NCBI GenBank assembly: GCA_903895725.1
Contig: CAITUV010000060.1
Span: 115,284 to 179,283 of the forward strand
DNA from: an uncultured Myxococcales bacterium
GTDB lineage: Bacteria; Myxococcota_A; UBA9042; CAIXZC01
DNA length: 64,000 bases
Direction of reading: 5' to 3'
Made by a program: the position numbers and the translations under genes. The notes under the pieces are model-generated. The model searched no databases. It saw only the letters and a list, made by a program, of their open reading frames with translations, and had not been told where the DNA came from. Below, piece after piece: positions 51,916-60,230 of the stretch (the stretch's first letter is position 1; every line of letters starts with the position of its first letter).

Positions 51916-52910
51916 GCCTTGCCTCCCTCCGCCTGTGCCGCCTCCGCTCCGAACCGGGCCGGCTTCACATACCGGTCGATGAGGGGCGTCAGGCCGTTCA
52001 TGACGAGGATGGAGAACGACACACCCTCCGGATAGCCGCCCAGCAGTCGGATGACGCACGTCACGACGCCGCACCCGACACCGAACAAGAGCATCCCCTT
52101 GCGCGTGACCGGCGAGGTGACCATGTCGGTCGCCATGAACCAGGCACCGAGCATGACGCCGCCGGACAGCACCTGCCAGAGCGGGTCCGGGTACTTCGTC
52201 GGGTCCACGAGCCAGGCGACGGCCGTGCCTGCGGCCACGGTGCCGATGAAGGCCACCGGAATCTCGTAGCTGATCACCCTGCGCCAGAGCAGAAACAGCC
52301 CGCCCAGCAGCAGAGCCAGTGCCGAGGTCTCTCCGAGGCAACCGCCCACGTTCCCGATGAACAGATCCCACCACGATGCGGCCTGCATCGCGGCCGCAGC
52401 CCCTTCCATCTTCATGATCCCAAGGGGCGTGGCCGCTGTCAGCACGTCCGTTGCCCCGTTGCACGTTGTCACCGGCCAGGACGTCATGGCCCCCGGGAAC
52501 GCGATCAGCATGAACACGCGGGCCACGAGAGCCGGATTGAACGGATTGTTCCCAAGCCCGCCGTACGCGTGCTTGGCCACGCCGATGGCGACTACCGCTC
52601 CGACTCCCACCATCCAGAACGGGAGGTTCGAGGGCAGGTTCATGGCCAGGAGCAGCCCGGTGATGATCGCCGAGCCATCCACGAGGGCCGTCTTCACCGG
52701 CTTGCCGGCAAGCCGCAGGATTGCGGCCTCGACGGCCAGACAGGAGGCCACGGCCACCACGGTCACGGCCAACGCCCGCCAGCCGAAGAACACGACCCCC
52801 GCAATCAGCGCCGGGACGAGTGACAGGATCACCGTGTGCATGATCCCCTGTACCGACGACACGTCCCTCACATGAGGAGAGGACTGGAGCAGCAACCTGG
52901 TCTCGCTCAC
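51912..52910 (-). CDS. rnfD: Rnf electron transport complex subunit D, FMN-binding
   Basis: 332 residues. It is a membrane protein of the RnfD/NqrB family with about nine helices. Conserved KHAYGGLGNNPFNPALVARV and the flavin motif VLTAATPLG (covalent FMN on Thr161) are present. The start is GTG 52910, which overlaps the rnfC stop (GTGA); the first ATG would delete conserved residues. Confidence 0.95.
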   Translation of the reverse strand: MSETRLLLQSSPHVRDVSSVQGIMHTVILSLVPALIAGVVFFGWRALAVTVVAVASCLAVEAAILRLAGKPVKTALVDGSAIITGLLLAMNLPSNLPFWMVGVGAVVAIGVAKHAYGGLGNNPFNPALVARVFMLIAFPGAMTSWPVTTCNGATDVLTAATPLGIMKMEGAAAAMQAASWWDLFIGNVGGCLGETSALALLLGGLFLLWRRVISYEIPVAFIGTVAAGTAVAWLVDPTKYPDPLWQVLSGGVMLGAWFMATDMVTSPVTRKGMLLFGVGCGVVTCVIRLLGGYPEGVSFSILVMNGLTPLIDRYVKPARFGAEAAQAEGGKA

Positions 52911-54268
52911 TTTTTCATCCTCCGCCAGAAGAGCTTGGTCAACCGGATTCGGGCGACGAGGTGACGCCGGGCCGGGCACACATACTGGCACGAGCCGCAT
53001 TCCACGCAGTCGAGTGCCCCGCAGCCCACGGCCGACTCCCACTGGGAGAACTCGGCCAGCGCCGTTATCTCGCAAGGGGAAAGCCCCATGGGACAGGCTT
53101 CTACGCAGCGCCCGCAACGGATGCAGTCGGTCTCGACAAAGCTTCGGGCCTCCCGGTCGTCCAGCAGGAGCAGTCCGGAAAACGCCTTGGTCACGGGAGC
53201 ATCGAGGGCCCGAAGGCTCTTTCCCATCATCGGCCCGCCTGCGATCATCGCCTTCAGGTTCTCCTTCGTGCCCCCCGCGGCCTCCACGAGAGCCGACAGG
53301 GTTGTCCCGACCTTCACCCGGTAGTTGCCCGGTCGGTTCACCGCTCCGCCGCTCACGGTCACGACCCGCTCGAACAACGGCTTGCCCAGGGCCACCGCCT
53401 CGTACGCTGCGACCGCTGTCGCCACGTTCTGGACCACGACGCCCGCCGAGAACGGGAGCTTGCCGCTGCCGACGCGGCGCTTGAGCAGGGCATCGATGAG
53501 CTGCTTCTCCGCCCCCTGCGGATAGCGAGTCCGAAGCGGTACCACGACGATTTCCGGCGTGGGGGCCTCCCCGACGAAGCTGAACGAGTAGCCCCGTCCC
53601 AGAGCTTCAGCCGTCAACGCTGAAATTGCCTGAGGCTTGTTCTCCTCGATGCCGACCAGGATGCGCCCGACCTTCAGAATCGACGCCATGATCACGGCAC
53701 CCGCCAGCACGTCCTGCGGCCGGGAGCGCATCAACGTGTCATCGGCAGTGAGATAGGGCTCGCACTCGCACCCGTTGAGCACGAGGCAATCGACCCTGGC
53801 ATCCCCCGGGGGCGAGAGCTTGACCGCGGTTGGGAACGCTGCCCCCCCCATGCCCACGATGCCCGCATCCCGGATGCGTCCCAGGAACGTCCCGCTTGCC
53901 GACCAGTCGATGACGGGGCGCCGGGCAAACTCCTCCGCCCCCTCGTTCTTCGAGTCGTTGGCGATTTCGATGCATGCCCCCTGCAACGCACCGACCACCG
54001 GAACGTCGGCCACCTTGACGACCTTGCCCGAAACCGGGCTGTGAACCGGTGCCGAAATCGGACCATCCGCCGTGGCCAGCACCTGCCCCACCCTGACGGC
54101 ATCGCCCTTCTGGACGGCCACCTTCGACGGCTTGCCGAGATGCTGCGTCACCTGCACGAGCACCTTGGCCGGAGCCTCTACCGGCACCACCTCCGGTCCC
54201 AGCGAAAGCTCCTTTCCTTCGGCCGGATGCACGCCGCCACGAGGGAATCCTGCGTGCGCACTGTTCAT
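52907..54268 (-). CDS. rnfC: Rnf electron transport complex subunit C, NADH-binding FeS protein
   Basis: 453 residues. It starts with the RnfC-specific GGVHPAEGKELS, then a nucleotide/FMN-binding fold like complex I NuoF (GIVGMGGAAFPTAVKLSPP), a SLBB-like domain, and two 4Fe-4S motifs at the C-terminus (CIRCGRCVEACP; CVECGSCQYVCP). The length is near the minimal RnfC, without the long Ala/Lys tail of enterobacterial RsxC. It is the site of NAD+ reduction or NADH oxidation. ATG 54268 overlaps the rnfB stop. Confidence 0.96.
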   Translation of the reverse strand: MNSAHAGFPRGGVHPAEGKELSLGPEVVPVEAPAKVLVQVTQHLGKPSKVAVQKGDAVRVGQVLATADGPISAPVHSPVSGKVVKVADVPVVGALQGACIEIANDSKNEGAEEFARRPVIDWSASGTFLGRIRDAGIVGMGGAAFPTAVKLSPPGDARVDCLVLNGCECEPYLTADDTLMRSRPQDVLAGAVIMASILKVGRILVGIEENKPQAISALTAEALGRGYSFSFVGEAPTPEIVVVPLRTRYPQGAEKQLIDALLKRRVGSGKLPFSAGVVVQNVATAVAAYEAVALGKPLFERVVTVSGGAVNRPGNYRVKVGTTLSALVEAAGGTKENLKAMIAGGPMMGKSLRALDAPVTKAFSGLLLLDDREARSFVETDCIRCGRCVEACPMGLSPCEITALAEFSQWESAVGCGALDCVECGSCQYVCPARRHLVARIRLTKLFWRRMKK

Positions 54269-55095
54269 GCTTCCCCTCCCTCGGCCTTGGACAGCTCCGG
54301 TACTTCGAGCTGGATGGCCAGGATGCATTTCTGCGGGCAGACCGCGATGCACTGGAAGTGCCTCTTGCACCGGGCGTGGTCGATCACGATCGTCTCGTTG
54401 ACCAGTGCAATGGCCTTCTCCGGGCAGTTCTTCACGCAGAGCATGCACTTGATGCAGCCGACCTGGCAGTACTTCTTGACGGCTGCCCCGCGACCTTTCG
54501 TGCTGCACTCCACGCAGACCTTGGAGCCTTTCGGTTCCATGCGGATGAGATTGCGGGGACACGCGGCCACGCACTTGGCGCATGCCACGCACTTGTCTTC
54601 GACGATTTCTGCGATCCCGTCGATGATCCGGATGGCACCGAACTGGCACGCGTCGACGCAGCTCCCAAGCCCCAGGCAGCCCGACGGACACTCCTTGGTG
54701 GCAGCGTTGACCAGGTCCGCGGCGATGCAGCTCTTGAGGCCAATATACTCTCCGGCTGCGACCGCCACGCCATTGGTCCCCTTGCAGAACACGTGGGCCG
54801 CGGTAGGAGCCGTCACCTTCACCTCCATGCCGAGCAACGCTCCAATCCGCCTGGCCAGCTCGGGGCCGCCCGGGATGCAGACCGCATTCGGATCCCGAGA
54901 CGCAACCACGTGCCCTGCAAAGCCCGAGCAGCCCGGAAAACCGCACGCACCGCAGTTGTACTGTGGAAGAGTCTCGTTGACCTGCCCTATGAGCGGGTCC
55001 TCCTCCACGGCAAACCGCCGGGAGGCGACGACCAGCATGACCGATAGCAGTCCTGCCAGCAGTGCCAGAAACAGTGTCGCTTCAAGGATTTCCAC
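54265..55095 (-). CDS. rnfB: Rnf electron transport complex subunit B, polyferredoxin
   Basis: 276 residues. One N-terminal membrane helix (LEATLFLALLAGLLSVMLVV) is followed by a four-Cys FeS domain (NCGACGFPGCSGFAGHVV) and ferredoxin-type clusters (CVACAKCVAACP, CIKCMLCVKNCP, CKRHFQCIAVCP). It accepts electrons from ferredoxin. The start is GTG 55095 with GGGAGGAG upstream; it overlaps rseC by 14 bases. Gene order rseC-rnfB-C-D-G-E-A is the type known from Bacteroides rather than the ABCDGE order of Gammaproteobacteria. Confidence 0.96.
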   Translation of the reverse strand: MEILEATLFLALLAGLLSVMLVVASRRFAVEEDPLIGQVNETLPQYNCGACGFPGCSGFAGHVVASRDPNAVCIPGGPELARRIGALLGMEVKVTAPTAAHVFCKGTNGVAVAAGEYIGLKSCIAADLVNAATKECPSGCLGLGSCVDACQFGAIRIIDGIAEIVEDKCVACAKCVAACPRNLIRMEPKGSKVCVECSTKGRGAAVKKYCQVGCIKCMLCVKNCPEKAIALVNETIVIDHARCKRHFQCIAVCPQKCILAIQLEVPELSKAEGGEA

Positions 55096-55558
55096 CGTTC
55101 TCCTCCCCGATGATTGCCGTCAACCGCGGGAGGGACTCTTCTCGCAGGGAAAAGAACCGAGCGGGGAGTAGTCCAATCCCCGCGGCAACAAGGCCGGTCG
55201 CTGCCCCTCCAATCACCGCGTCCCAACCGAGCCAGGCGGCAAGCCATTCATGGCCCGCCACGGCTCCGACCAAAGCGCATATACTCGGAACAACAAACAG
55301 GATGCAAGCATTTCGAACGTGAGCGGCGGGGGTCTGCTCCAGTCGGACTCGCTGTCCGACCTTGGCACCCGCCAGATTCCTGGCTTCCACCAGGGTACCC
55401 CCGGTCCCGGACGCGGCAAGCGCACAGCCATGCCGGTCTCCGCAGCTGGAGCACCCCTCGCTGCTCACACGAACGGTCGCTCGCGCCCCGGAAACCTCGA
55501 CGACCCGGCCCTCGGAGCAAAGGTCCCCCGTCCCGAAGTCGGAGGCGCCCACGGTCAC
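55082..55558 (-). CDS. rseC: RseC/MucC family membrane protein
   Basis: 158 residues. The N-terminal part has the Cys motif CSSCGDRHGCAL (about 36-47), typical of RseC (C-x2-C-x4-G-C), followed by two membrane helices (ACILFVVPSICALVGAVAG; GGAATGLVAAGIGLLPARF). Known: RseC proteins are encoded with Rnf/Rsx genes and in E. coli help reduce SoxR. The start GTG 55558 overlaps the mltG stop (GTGA). Confidence 0.88.
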   Translation of the reverse strand: MTVGASDFGTGDLCSEGRVVEVSGARATVRVSSEGCSSCGDRHGCALAASGTGGTLVEARNLAGAKVGQRVRLEQTPAAHVRNACILFVVPSICALVGAVAGHEWLAAWLGWDAVIGGAATGLVAAGIGLLPARFFSLREESLPRLTAIIGEENGGNP

Positions 55559-56619
55559 TCTCCTTTGAGGAACTGCTTGACTGCCCGCTTGTGCTCCTCG
55601 TAGTCCACCGAGAAATGATGCCCACCGGTCCCGTCGTTTCGAGACACGAAGTAGAGGAAGTCCGTGCGGGCAGGCGCGGCCACAGCGGCCAGCGAGTCGC
55701 GCCCCGGATTGCAGATCGGACCGGGCGGCAACCCCTTGTGTGCGTAGGTGTTGTACGGATTGGACTCGTTCTTGCGGTCCTCGGCGGTGGGCTTGCCCCC
55801 CTGCTTCTCCTCACTGTAGGACAGAGTCGGATCCGACTGCAGAGGCATCTGCTTGCGCAACCGGTTGATGAAGACGGATGCCACCAGCTTCTTCTCGTGC
55901 GGAAGGGCCGTCTCCCGCTCCACGAGCGAGGCCAGCGTGACCAGCTCGTGATCCGTGAATCCCATCTGCTCCCGCATGATGCTGTATCGGACCAGGTGGC
56001 TGCGCTTGGCGGCCTCAATCTCCTTGCGGCACTGCTTGACCATCCGCTCGATGATGCTCTCGAGCTTCTGTCCCGGGGCAACGAAGTAGGTCTCGGGGAA
56101 GATGAACCCCTCGAGCAGAGAGAGCACGTGTGCGCTGTCCGCTCCGGTCGGAACCTTCATCCGGGTGGCGAGCTCCCGATCCTTCAGAAGGGCCAGCACC
56201 TCATCGGTCGTGGCGATGCCGGCATCTTCCATGGCCTGCGCCACCTGCCAGATGTTGAACCCCTCTTTCACGGTCAGGACCATATAGGCGGTCTGCGGCC
56301 CCCGGGATAGAAGGAGGGCCACATCCCTGGGCGTCTTCTTCGTCGAGATCAGGTACACGCCCGCCTTGAGCCTCCCGTCCAGCTCGTTGAGCACGAGGAA
56401 CGCCCGGAAGTACGTCGGCCGCAGGATGACTTCCTTCTCCTCGAGCAGCTCGAGCACCGGGGTGAGGGTGGAGTCCTGCTTGACCACCACACGGATGTTG
56501 CGCTCCTCCCGGAACGAGATCGGGTTATCGATGTAGTCCGTATAGTCCCAGAAGACGAGACCGGACACGGACCCGACGACGGCCAGGAAGATCATGGTCC
56601 ACAGGACGCTCTTCTTCAT
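55555..56619 (-). CDS. mltG: Endolytic murein transglycosylase MltG
   Basis: 354 residues. One N-terminal membrane helix (LWTMIFLAVVGSVSGLVFW) is followed by a LysM-like region (PRDVALLLSRG, then VLTVKEGFNIWQVAQAM) and the YceG catalytic domain: LASLVERET with the catalytic Glu, PLQSDPTLSY, SNPYNTYAHKGLPPGPICNP. It cleaves nascent glycan strands and so sets their length. ATG 56619 overlaps the ruvX stop, the usual ruvX-mltG pairing in many bacteria. Confidence 0.96.
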   Translation of the reverse strand: MKKSVLWTMIFLAVVGSVSGLVFWDYTDYIDNPISFREERNIRVVVKQDSTLTPVLELLEEKEVILRPTYFRAFLVLNELDGRLKAGVYLISTKKTPRDVALLLSRGPQTAYMVLTVKEGFNIWQVAQAMEDAGIATTDEVLALLKDRELATRMKVPTGADSAHVLSLLEGFIFPETYFVAPGQKLESIIERMVKQCRKEIEAAKRSHLVRYSIMREQMGFTDHELVTLASLVERETALPHEKKLVASVFINRLRKQMPLQSDPTLSYSEEKQGGKPTAEDRKNESNPYNTYAHKGLPPGPICNPGRDSLAAVAAPARTDFLYFVSRNDGTGGHHFSVDYEEHKRAVKQFLKGE

Positions 56620-57080
56620 GCGGCTCCCCCTCCCCGCATCCTGCCATGATCGAGCCAGGCCTGGAGCAGCAGCGCAGCGGCGACCTTGTCCAGCTTGCCC
56701 CTCTGCTGACGGCTCGACAGCCCCGCTTCCTGCATGGCCCGCTCGGCCTGAACCGAGGTGAGACGCTCATCCCACTCGACCACCTCGACCTTCCCACGAA
56801 GCTTGTCCTTGAGCTGGGCGATAAACTTCATGACCACCTCAGCCTGCTCGCCGAGCCGACCGCCCATGGTGTATGGAACCCCGACGACGACCACCGTCGC
56901 CCCCAGGCGCAGGGCCACGGCTCCGACCTTGCCCGCGATGTTCTTCTCCCGGGGCGAAACTTCCATCACGTCGTGAGGAAACGCCACGGTCCGCGACTCA
57001 TCGCTGACGGCCAGTCCGACACGGCGGTCCCCGAAATCCACTCCCAGGACCCGCCCTGTTCCCGTTGCCCCCTGCTCCAT
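56616..57080 (-). CDS. ruvX: Holliday junction resolvase-like protein RuvX (YqgF)
   Basis: 154 residues. RNase H-like fold: RVLGVDFGDRRVGLAVSD with the first catalytic Asp, VVVVGVPYTMGG, VVEWDERLTSVQAERAM with the second acidic residue, and DKVAAALLLQAWLD with the last Asp. It is probably involved in 16S rRNA processing as in E. coli YqgF. Start: ATG 57080 has GAAGGG upstream. An in-frame TTG at 57101 overlaps the recJ stop (TTGA) and would add seven residues. Confidence 0.92.
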   Translation of the reverse strand: MEQGATGTGRVLGVDFGDRRVGLAVSDESRTVAFPHDVMEVSPREKNIAGKVGAVALRLGATVVVVGVPYTMGGRLGEQAEVVMKFIAQLKDKLRGKVEVVEWDERLTSVQAERAMQEAGLSSRQQRGKLDKVAAALLLQAWLDHGRMRGGGAA

Positions 57081-57097
57081 CGCCATCCCTTCGCCCT

Positions 57098-58864
57098 TCA
57101 ATTCATCGCCCGCGCACCGGGCCCCTCCGAAGTTTGCTTCTCTGCTGCCTCTCCCAATCCCGGCAGAACCAGATCCTTCAGACGGAGTTGGAGGAAGGTC
57201 TGCTGGAGGTAACTCCGGATTTCCGGATGGAAGGCCAAATCCACCACATCGCCGACTGACACCTTCACCGGAGGGCTTCGAAACCAGATGGCTTCGAGCA
57301 CACGACCATCCTGCTCGACCTTCAGCTTGAGGTGCTCAGCCCCCTGCCCTACCCGCTGCACCGAGACGACCCGAACGCCCCGAACCCCAATCACGGGCTC
57401 CGGATTCCCCATCCCGTATGGCACGAGCCGCTCGAGGTCCACGACCATGGAGGAATCCACCTGCGACAGCGGGACAATGGCATCAATCGACAGCCGGGGA
57501 AGCAGATTGCCCTCGGGAACGCGCTCGGCCACCAACTGCTCCAGCCTGTGCGTCAGCTCCTCGATGCGTCCGACCTCGAGGGTCAGCCCTGCGGCCATGG
57601 TGTGCCCCCCGTGCCGAAGCAGCAGATCCGAGCAGTCGGCCAAAGCTCCCCCGAGGTCAAACCCCGGAATCGATCGACCCGAGCCGGTAGCTTCCCCCCC
57701 CTCGACCGACAGGAGGACCACCGGTCGGAAGTACCGCTCCACCAGCCTCGACGCCACGATTCCGAGCACCCCGCGGTGCCAGTCCGGGCTCGCCAGCACG
57801 GCCGCATGGAACGGTCCCTGCTTCCACATCGCGGACAGCAGTCCGTCGGCCTGCTCGAAGATCCCCTTCTCCAGAGCCTTGCGCCGATCGTTCTCTTCGT
57901 GCAGCTGCCTGGCCAGCGGAATGGCCTGCGAATACGCCGGGCTCAGGAGCAGGTCGACGGCTGCCGCAGCCGACCCGAGCCGCCCCGCAGCATTCAGCCG
58001 CGGTGCCATGTAGAACGCCACGGCCGAGGTATCCAGCGGCCGCCCCTGGATCGCCACCTCCCGCAGCGCCTGCATTCCCGGCCGGAGCGGTGCCTCGCTC
58101 ATCCGCTTCAAGCCGTGGTGAACCAGCGTACGGCTTAGCCCCCGAAGCGGCACCATGTCCGCCACCGTCCCCATGGTGACCAGGTCCAGGTAGTCCTTCA
58201 GGTTCGGGAGCTTGCCCGCAAAACTCGGGTGCGACTTGAGCCGAATCCAGATCCCCGACACCAGGAGAAACGCCACACCGACTCCGGCAAGCACACCGTA
58301 CCGCGCGTCTTCCCAGGTGTAGGGATTGACGAAGGCAAGTGCGTCGGCCGGTCCGCCGTCTCGGACCTGGTGGTGGTCGGTCACGACCGCGTCCACCCCG
58401 TTCTCCCGCAGGAACCTGACTTCGTCGGCACTGGCACTGCCGCAGTCCACCGTGATGACCAGGTCGTACCCCAGCTCCACGATCTCCCGGACTCGGGCAT
58501 CGTTCAAGCCGTACCCGTCCACGAAGCGGCTGGGAAGCATGTAGTCCGCCCGCACTCCCAGGTCCCGCAGAAACGTGAGCAGCAGGCAGACCGACGTGAT
58601 CCCGTCCGCGTCGTAGTCCCCGTAGACGACGATCCGCTGCTGCTCCAGGATGGCCTTGCACACCCGGTCCACGGCCCTGGACACACCGGGCAGCGACATA
58701 GGATCGGCAAAGTCCGCCAGCCTGGGTGACAGGAATCGCTCCACCTCGTCGGGATTGGTGCCCACGCGGGCACTCAGGAGCGAAGCCAGAAACCGCGATA
58801 CCCCGAGCCTTCGAACGAGGGAATCAACGGCTGACGGGTCTGTGGGGACGACTTCCCATCTCAT
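57098..58864 (-). CDS. recJ: Single-stranded-DNA-specific exonuclease RecJ
   Basis: 588 residues, the usual RecJ length. DHH phosphoesterase motifs: VVYGDYDADGITS, TVDCGSAS and VVTDHHQV (DHH). The DHHA1 part contains HGGHTMAAGLTL, and an OB-fold C-terminus follows. It is a 5'-3' exonuclease in recombination and mismatch repair. It starts 15 bases after secF; recJ next to secDF is common in deltaproteobacteria and Firmicutes. Confidence 0.96.
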   Translation of the reverse strand: MRWEVVPTDPSAVDSLVRRLGVSRFLASLLSARVGTNPDEVERFLSPRLADFADPMSLPGVSRAVDRVCKAILEQQRIVVYGDYDADGITSVCLLLTFLRDLGVRADYMLPSRFVDGYGLNDARVREIVELGYDLVITVDCGSASADEVRFLRENGVDAVVTDHHQVRDGGPADALAFVNPYTWEDARYGVLAGVGVAFLLVSGIWIRLKSHPSFAGKLPNLKDYLDLVTMGTVADMVPLRGLSRTLVHHGLKRMSEAPLRPGMQALREVAIQGRPLDTSAVAFYMAPRLNAAGRLGSAAAAVDLLLSPAYSQAIPLARQLHEENDRRKALEKGIFEQADGLLSAMWKQGPFHAAVLASPDWHRGVLGIVASRLVERYFRPVVLLSVEGGEATGSGRSIPGFDLGGALADCSDLLLRHGGHTMAAGLTLEVGRIEELTHRLEQLVAERVPEGNLLPRLSIDAIVPLSQVDSSMVVDLERLVPYGMGNPEPVIGVRGVRVVSVQRVGQGAEHLKLKVEQDGRVLEAIWFRSPPVKVSVGDVVDLAFHPEIRSYLQQTFLQLRLKDLVLPGLGEAAEKQTSEGPGARAMN

Positions 58865-58879
58865 GAACGGAAGTCCGGA

Positions 58880-60211
58880 TCAGGCAGCGACCTTCTCCCG
58901 CCGGGCGAGCATGTTGTGAAGGTACAGCAGGAGGGGGCTGGCGATGAAGATCGACGAGTAGGTTCCAACCACGATGCCAACGATGAGGGCGAATGCGAAG
59001 TCCTTGATCAGACCGCCGCCCAGCAGGAAGATCGCAATCACGACCAGCAGCGTGGTGCCCGAGGTCAGGATCGTACGGGAAAGCGTCTCATTGATGCTCA
59101 CGTTGATGATCCGCTCGTACGGCAAACCCTTCAGCTTGTCGACGTTTTCCCGGATTCGGTCGAACACCACGATGGTGTCGTTGACCGAGTATCCGATGAT
59201 GGTGAGAATGGCCGCAATGATCGGCAGCGTGAACGGAACCTGCGTCAGGGCGAACACGCCGATCGTGATGATGGCGTCGTGAGCCAGAGCGATGACGGCA
59301 CCGGGACCGTACTTGAAATCAAACCGAAGCGCCACGTAGAGCAGGATGCCGATGCAGGCGTACAGCACGGCGAGGAGGCCGTTGTTGAGCAGATCCGAAC
59401 CGACGCTGGGGCTGATCGAGGTGGCCGACTCGACTTCCAGGAACCGGGAGCCCACGTCGGGCAGCGCCCGGATCGACTTCTCGATCTTGCCGCTCAGCTC
59501 CTCGATCTTCACCGTGAAGGACGTATCCGTGTTCTTGGTGCGGAACTCGGCCACGCGCTTCTTGAATGCATCCTCGGCCTCGATCTGGTCCAGGACGCTC
59601 TGGGGGGAACCGGCAGCATCGACCTTCTCGAGGTTTACCTCTTTGTAGAACTCCATGCTGAGGTCACGGACCTTGTCCGATTCGACCGTCACGCGCTCGA
59701 GCCCCTGCTCGCGGAAAAGCGTCGCCAGCTCGGTGAGACGTGCTTCGATGGGAACCTCGGCAGCAAAGGTCAGGAAGAACTGATCGCCACCCTCGGTGGG
59801 AGGGTTCACGGCCGTGTCGTCACCAAACTTCGCCTTGACCGCTGCGGCGATCTTCTCCTTCTGCTCCTCGGAGAGCAGCGATACCGACTCGGTGTACAGC
59901 ATGAACCGGCGGTTCTGCTCGTCGCCGCCCGCGTAGAAGTCCTGCACTTCCACCTGGAGAGCATCGGTCGCTCCCGACACCTTCTGCAGTGTGTCCGTGA
60001 CGGCCTGACGGATCACTTCCCGGTCGACGGCCTCGTTTCCCTTGAAGGCCACCACCATCTTGGTGCCGCCCTTGAAATCGACGCCCAGGTTCAACCCGAA
60101 CACCAGCACGGCAATGGCGGACGCCAGCACCGCCAGAGCGCTCGCGGTCACGAACACGCGGCGCATGCCCATGAATTCGACTTTCGTTCCCGGCTTGATC
60201 AACTCGAACAT
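58880..60211 (-). CDS. secF: Protein translocase subunit SecF with an enlarged periplasmic domain
   Basis: 443 residues. Six helices are arranged as in SecF: helix 1 (about 19-40) with LNLGVDFKGGT just after it, then five helices from about 275 (GLLAVLYACIGILLYVALRF, and DTIVVFDRIRENVDKLKG before the last pair). The first periplasmic domain is about 220 residues, while E. coli SecF has a total of 323 residues with a much smaller P1. The extra part is predicted helical/coiled (EEQKEKIAAAVKAKF and others). The protein uses the proton motive force to pull secreted proteins through SecYEG. 19 bases separate it from secD. Confidence 0.95.
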   Translation of the reverse strand: MFELIKPGTKVEFMGMRRVFVTASALAVLASAIAVLVFGLNLGVDFKGGTKMVVAFKGNEAVDREVIRQAVTDTLQKVSGATDALQVEVQDFYAGGDEQNRRFMLYTESVSLLSEEQKEKIAAAVKAKFGDDTAVNPPTEGGDQFFLTFAAEVPIEARLTELATLFREQGLERVTVESDKVRDLSMEFYKEVNLEKVDAAGSPQSVLDQIEAEDAFKKRVAEFRTKNTDTSFTVKIEELSGKIEKSIRALPDVGSRFLEVESATSISPSVGSDLLNNGLLAVLYACIGILLYVALRFDFKYGPGAVIALAHDAIITIGVFALTQVPFTLPIIAAILTIIGYSVNDTIVVFDRIRENVDKLKGLPYERIINVSINETLSRTILTSGTTLLVVIAIFLLGGGLIKDFAFALIVGIVVGTYSSIFIASPLLLYLHNMLARREKVAA

Positions 60212-60230
60212 GGATGCTCCCTCCGCAGCC

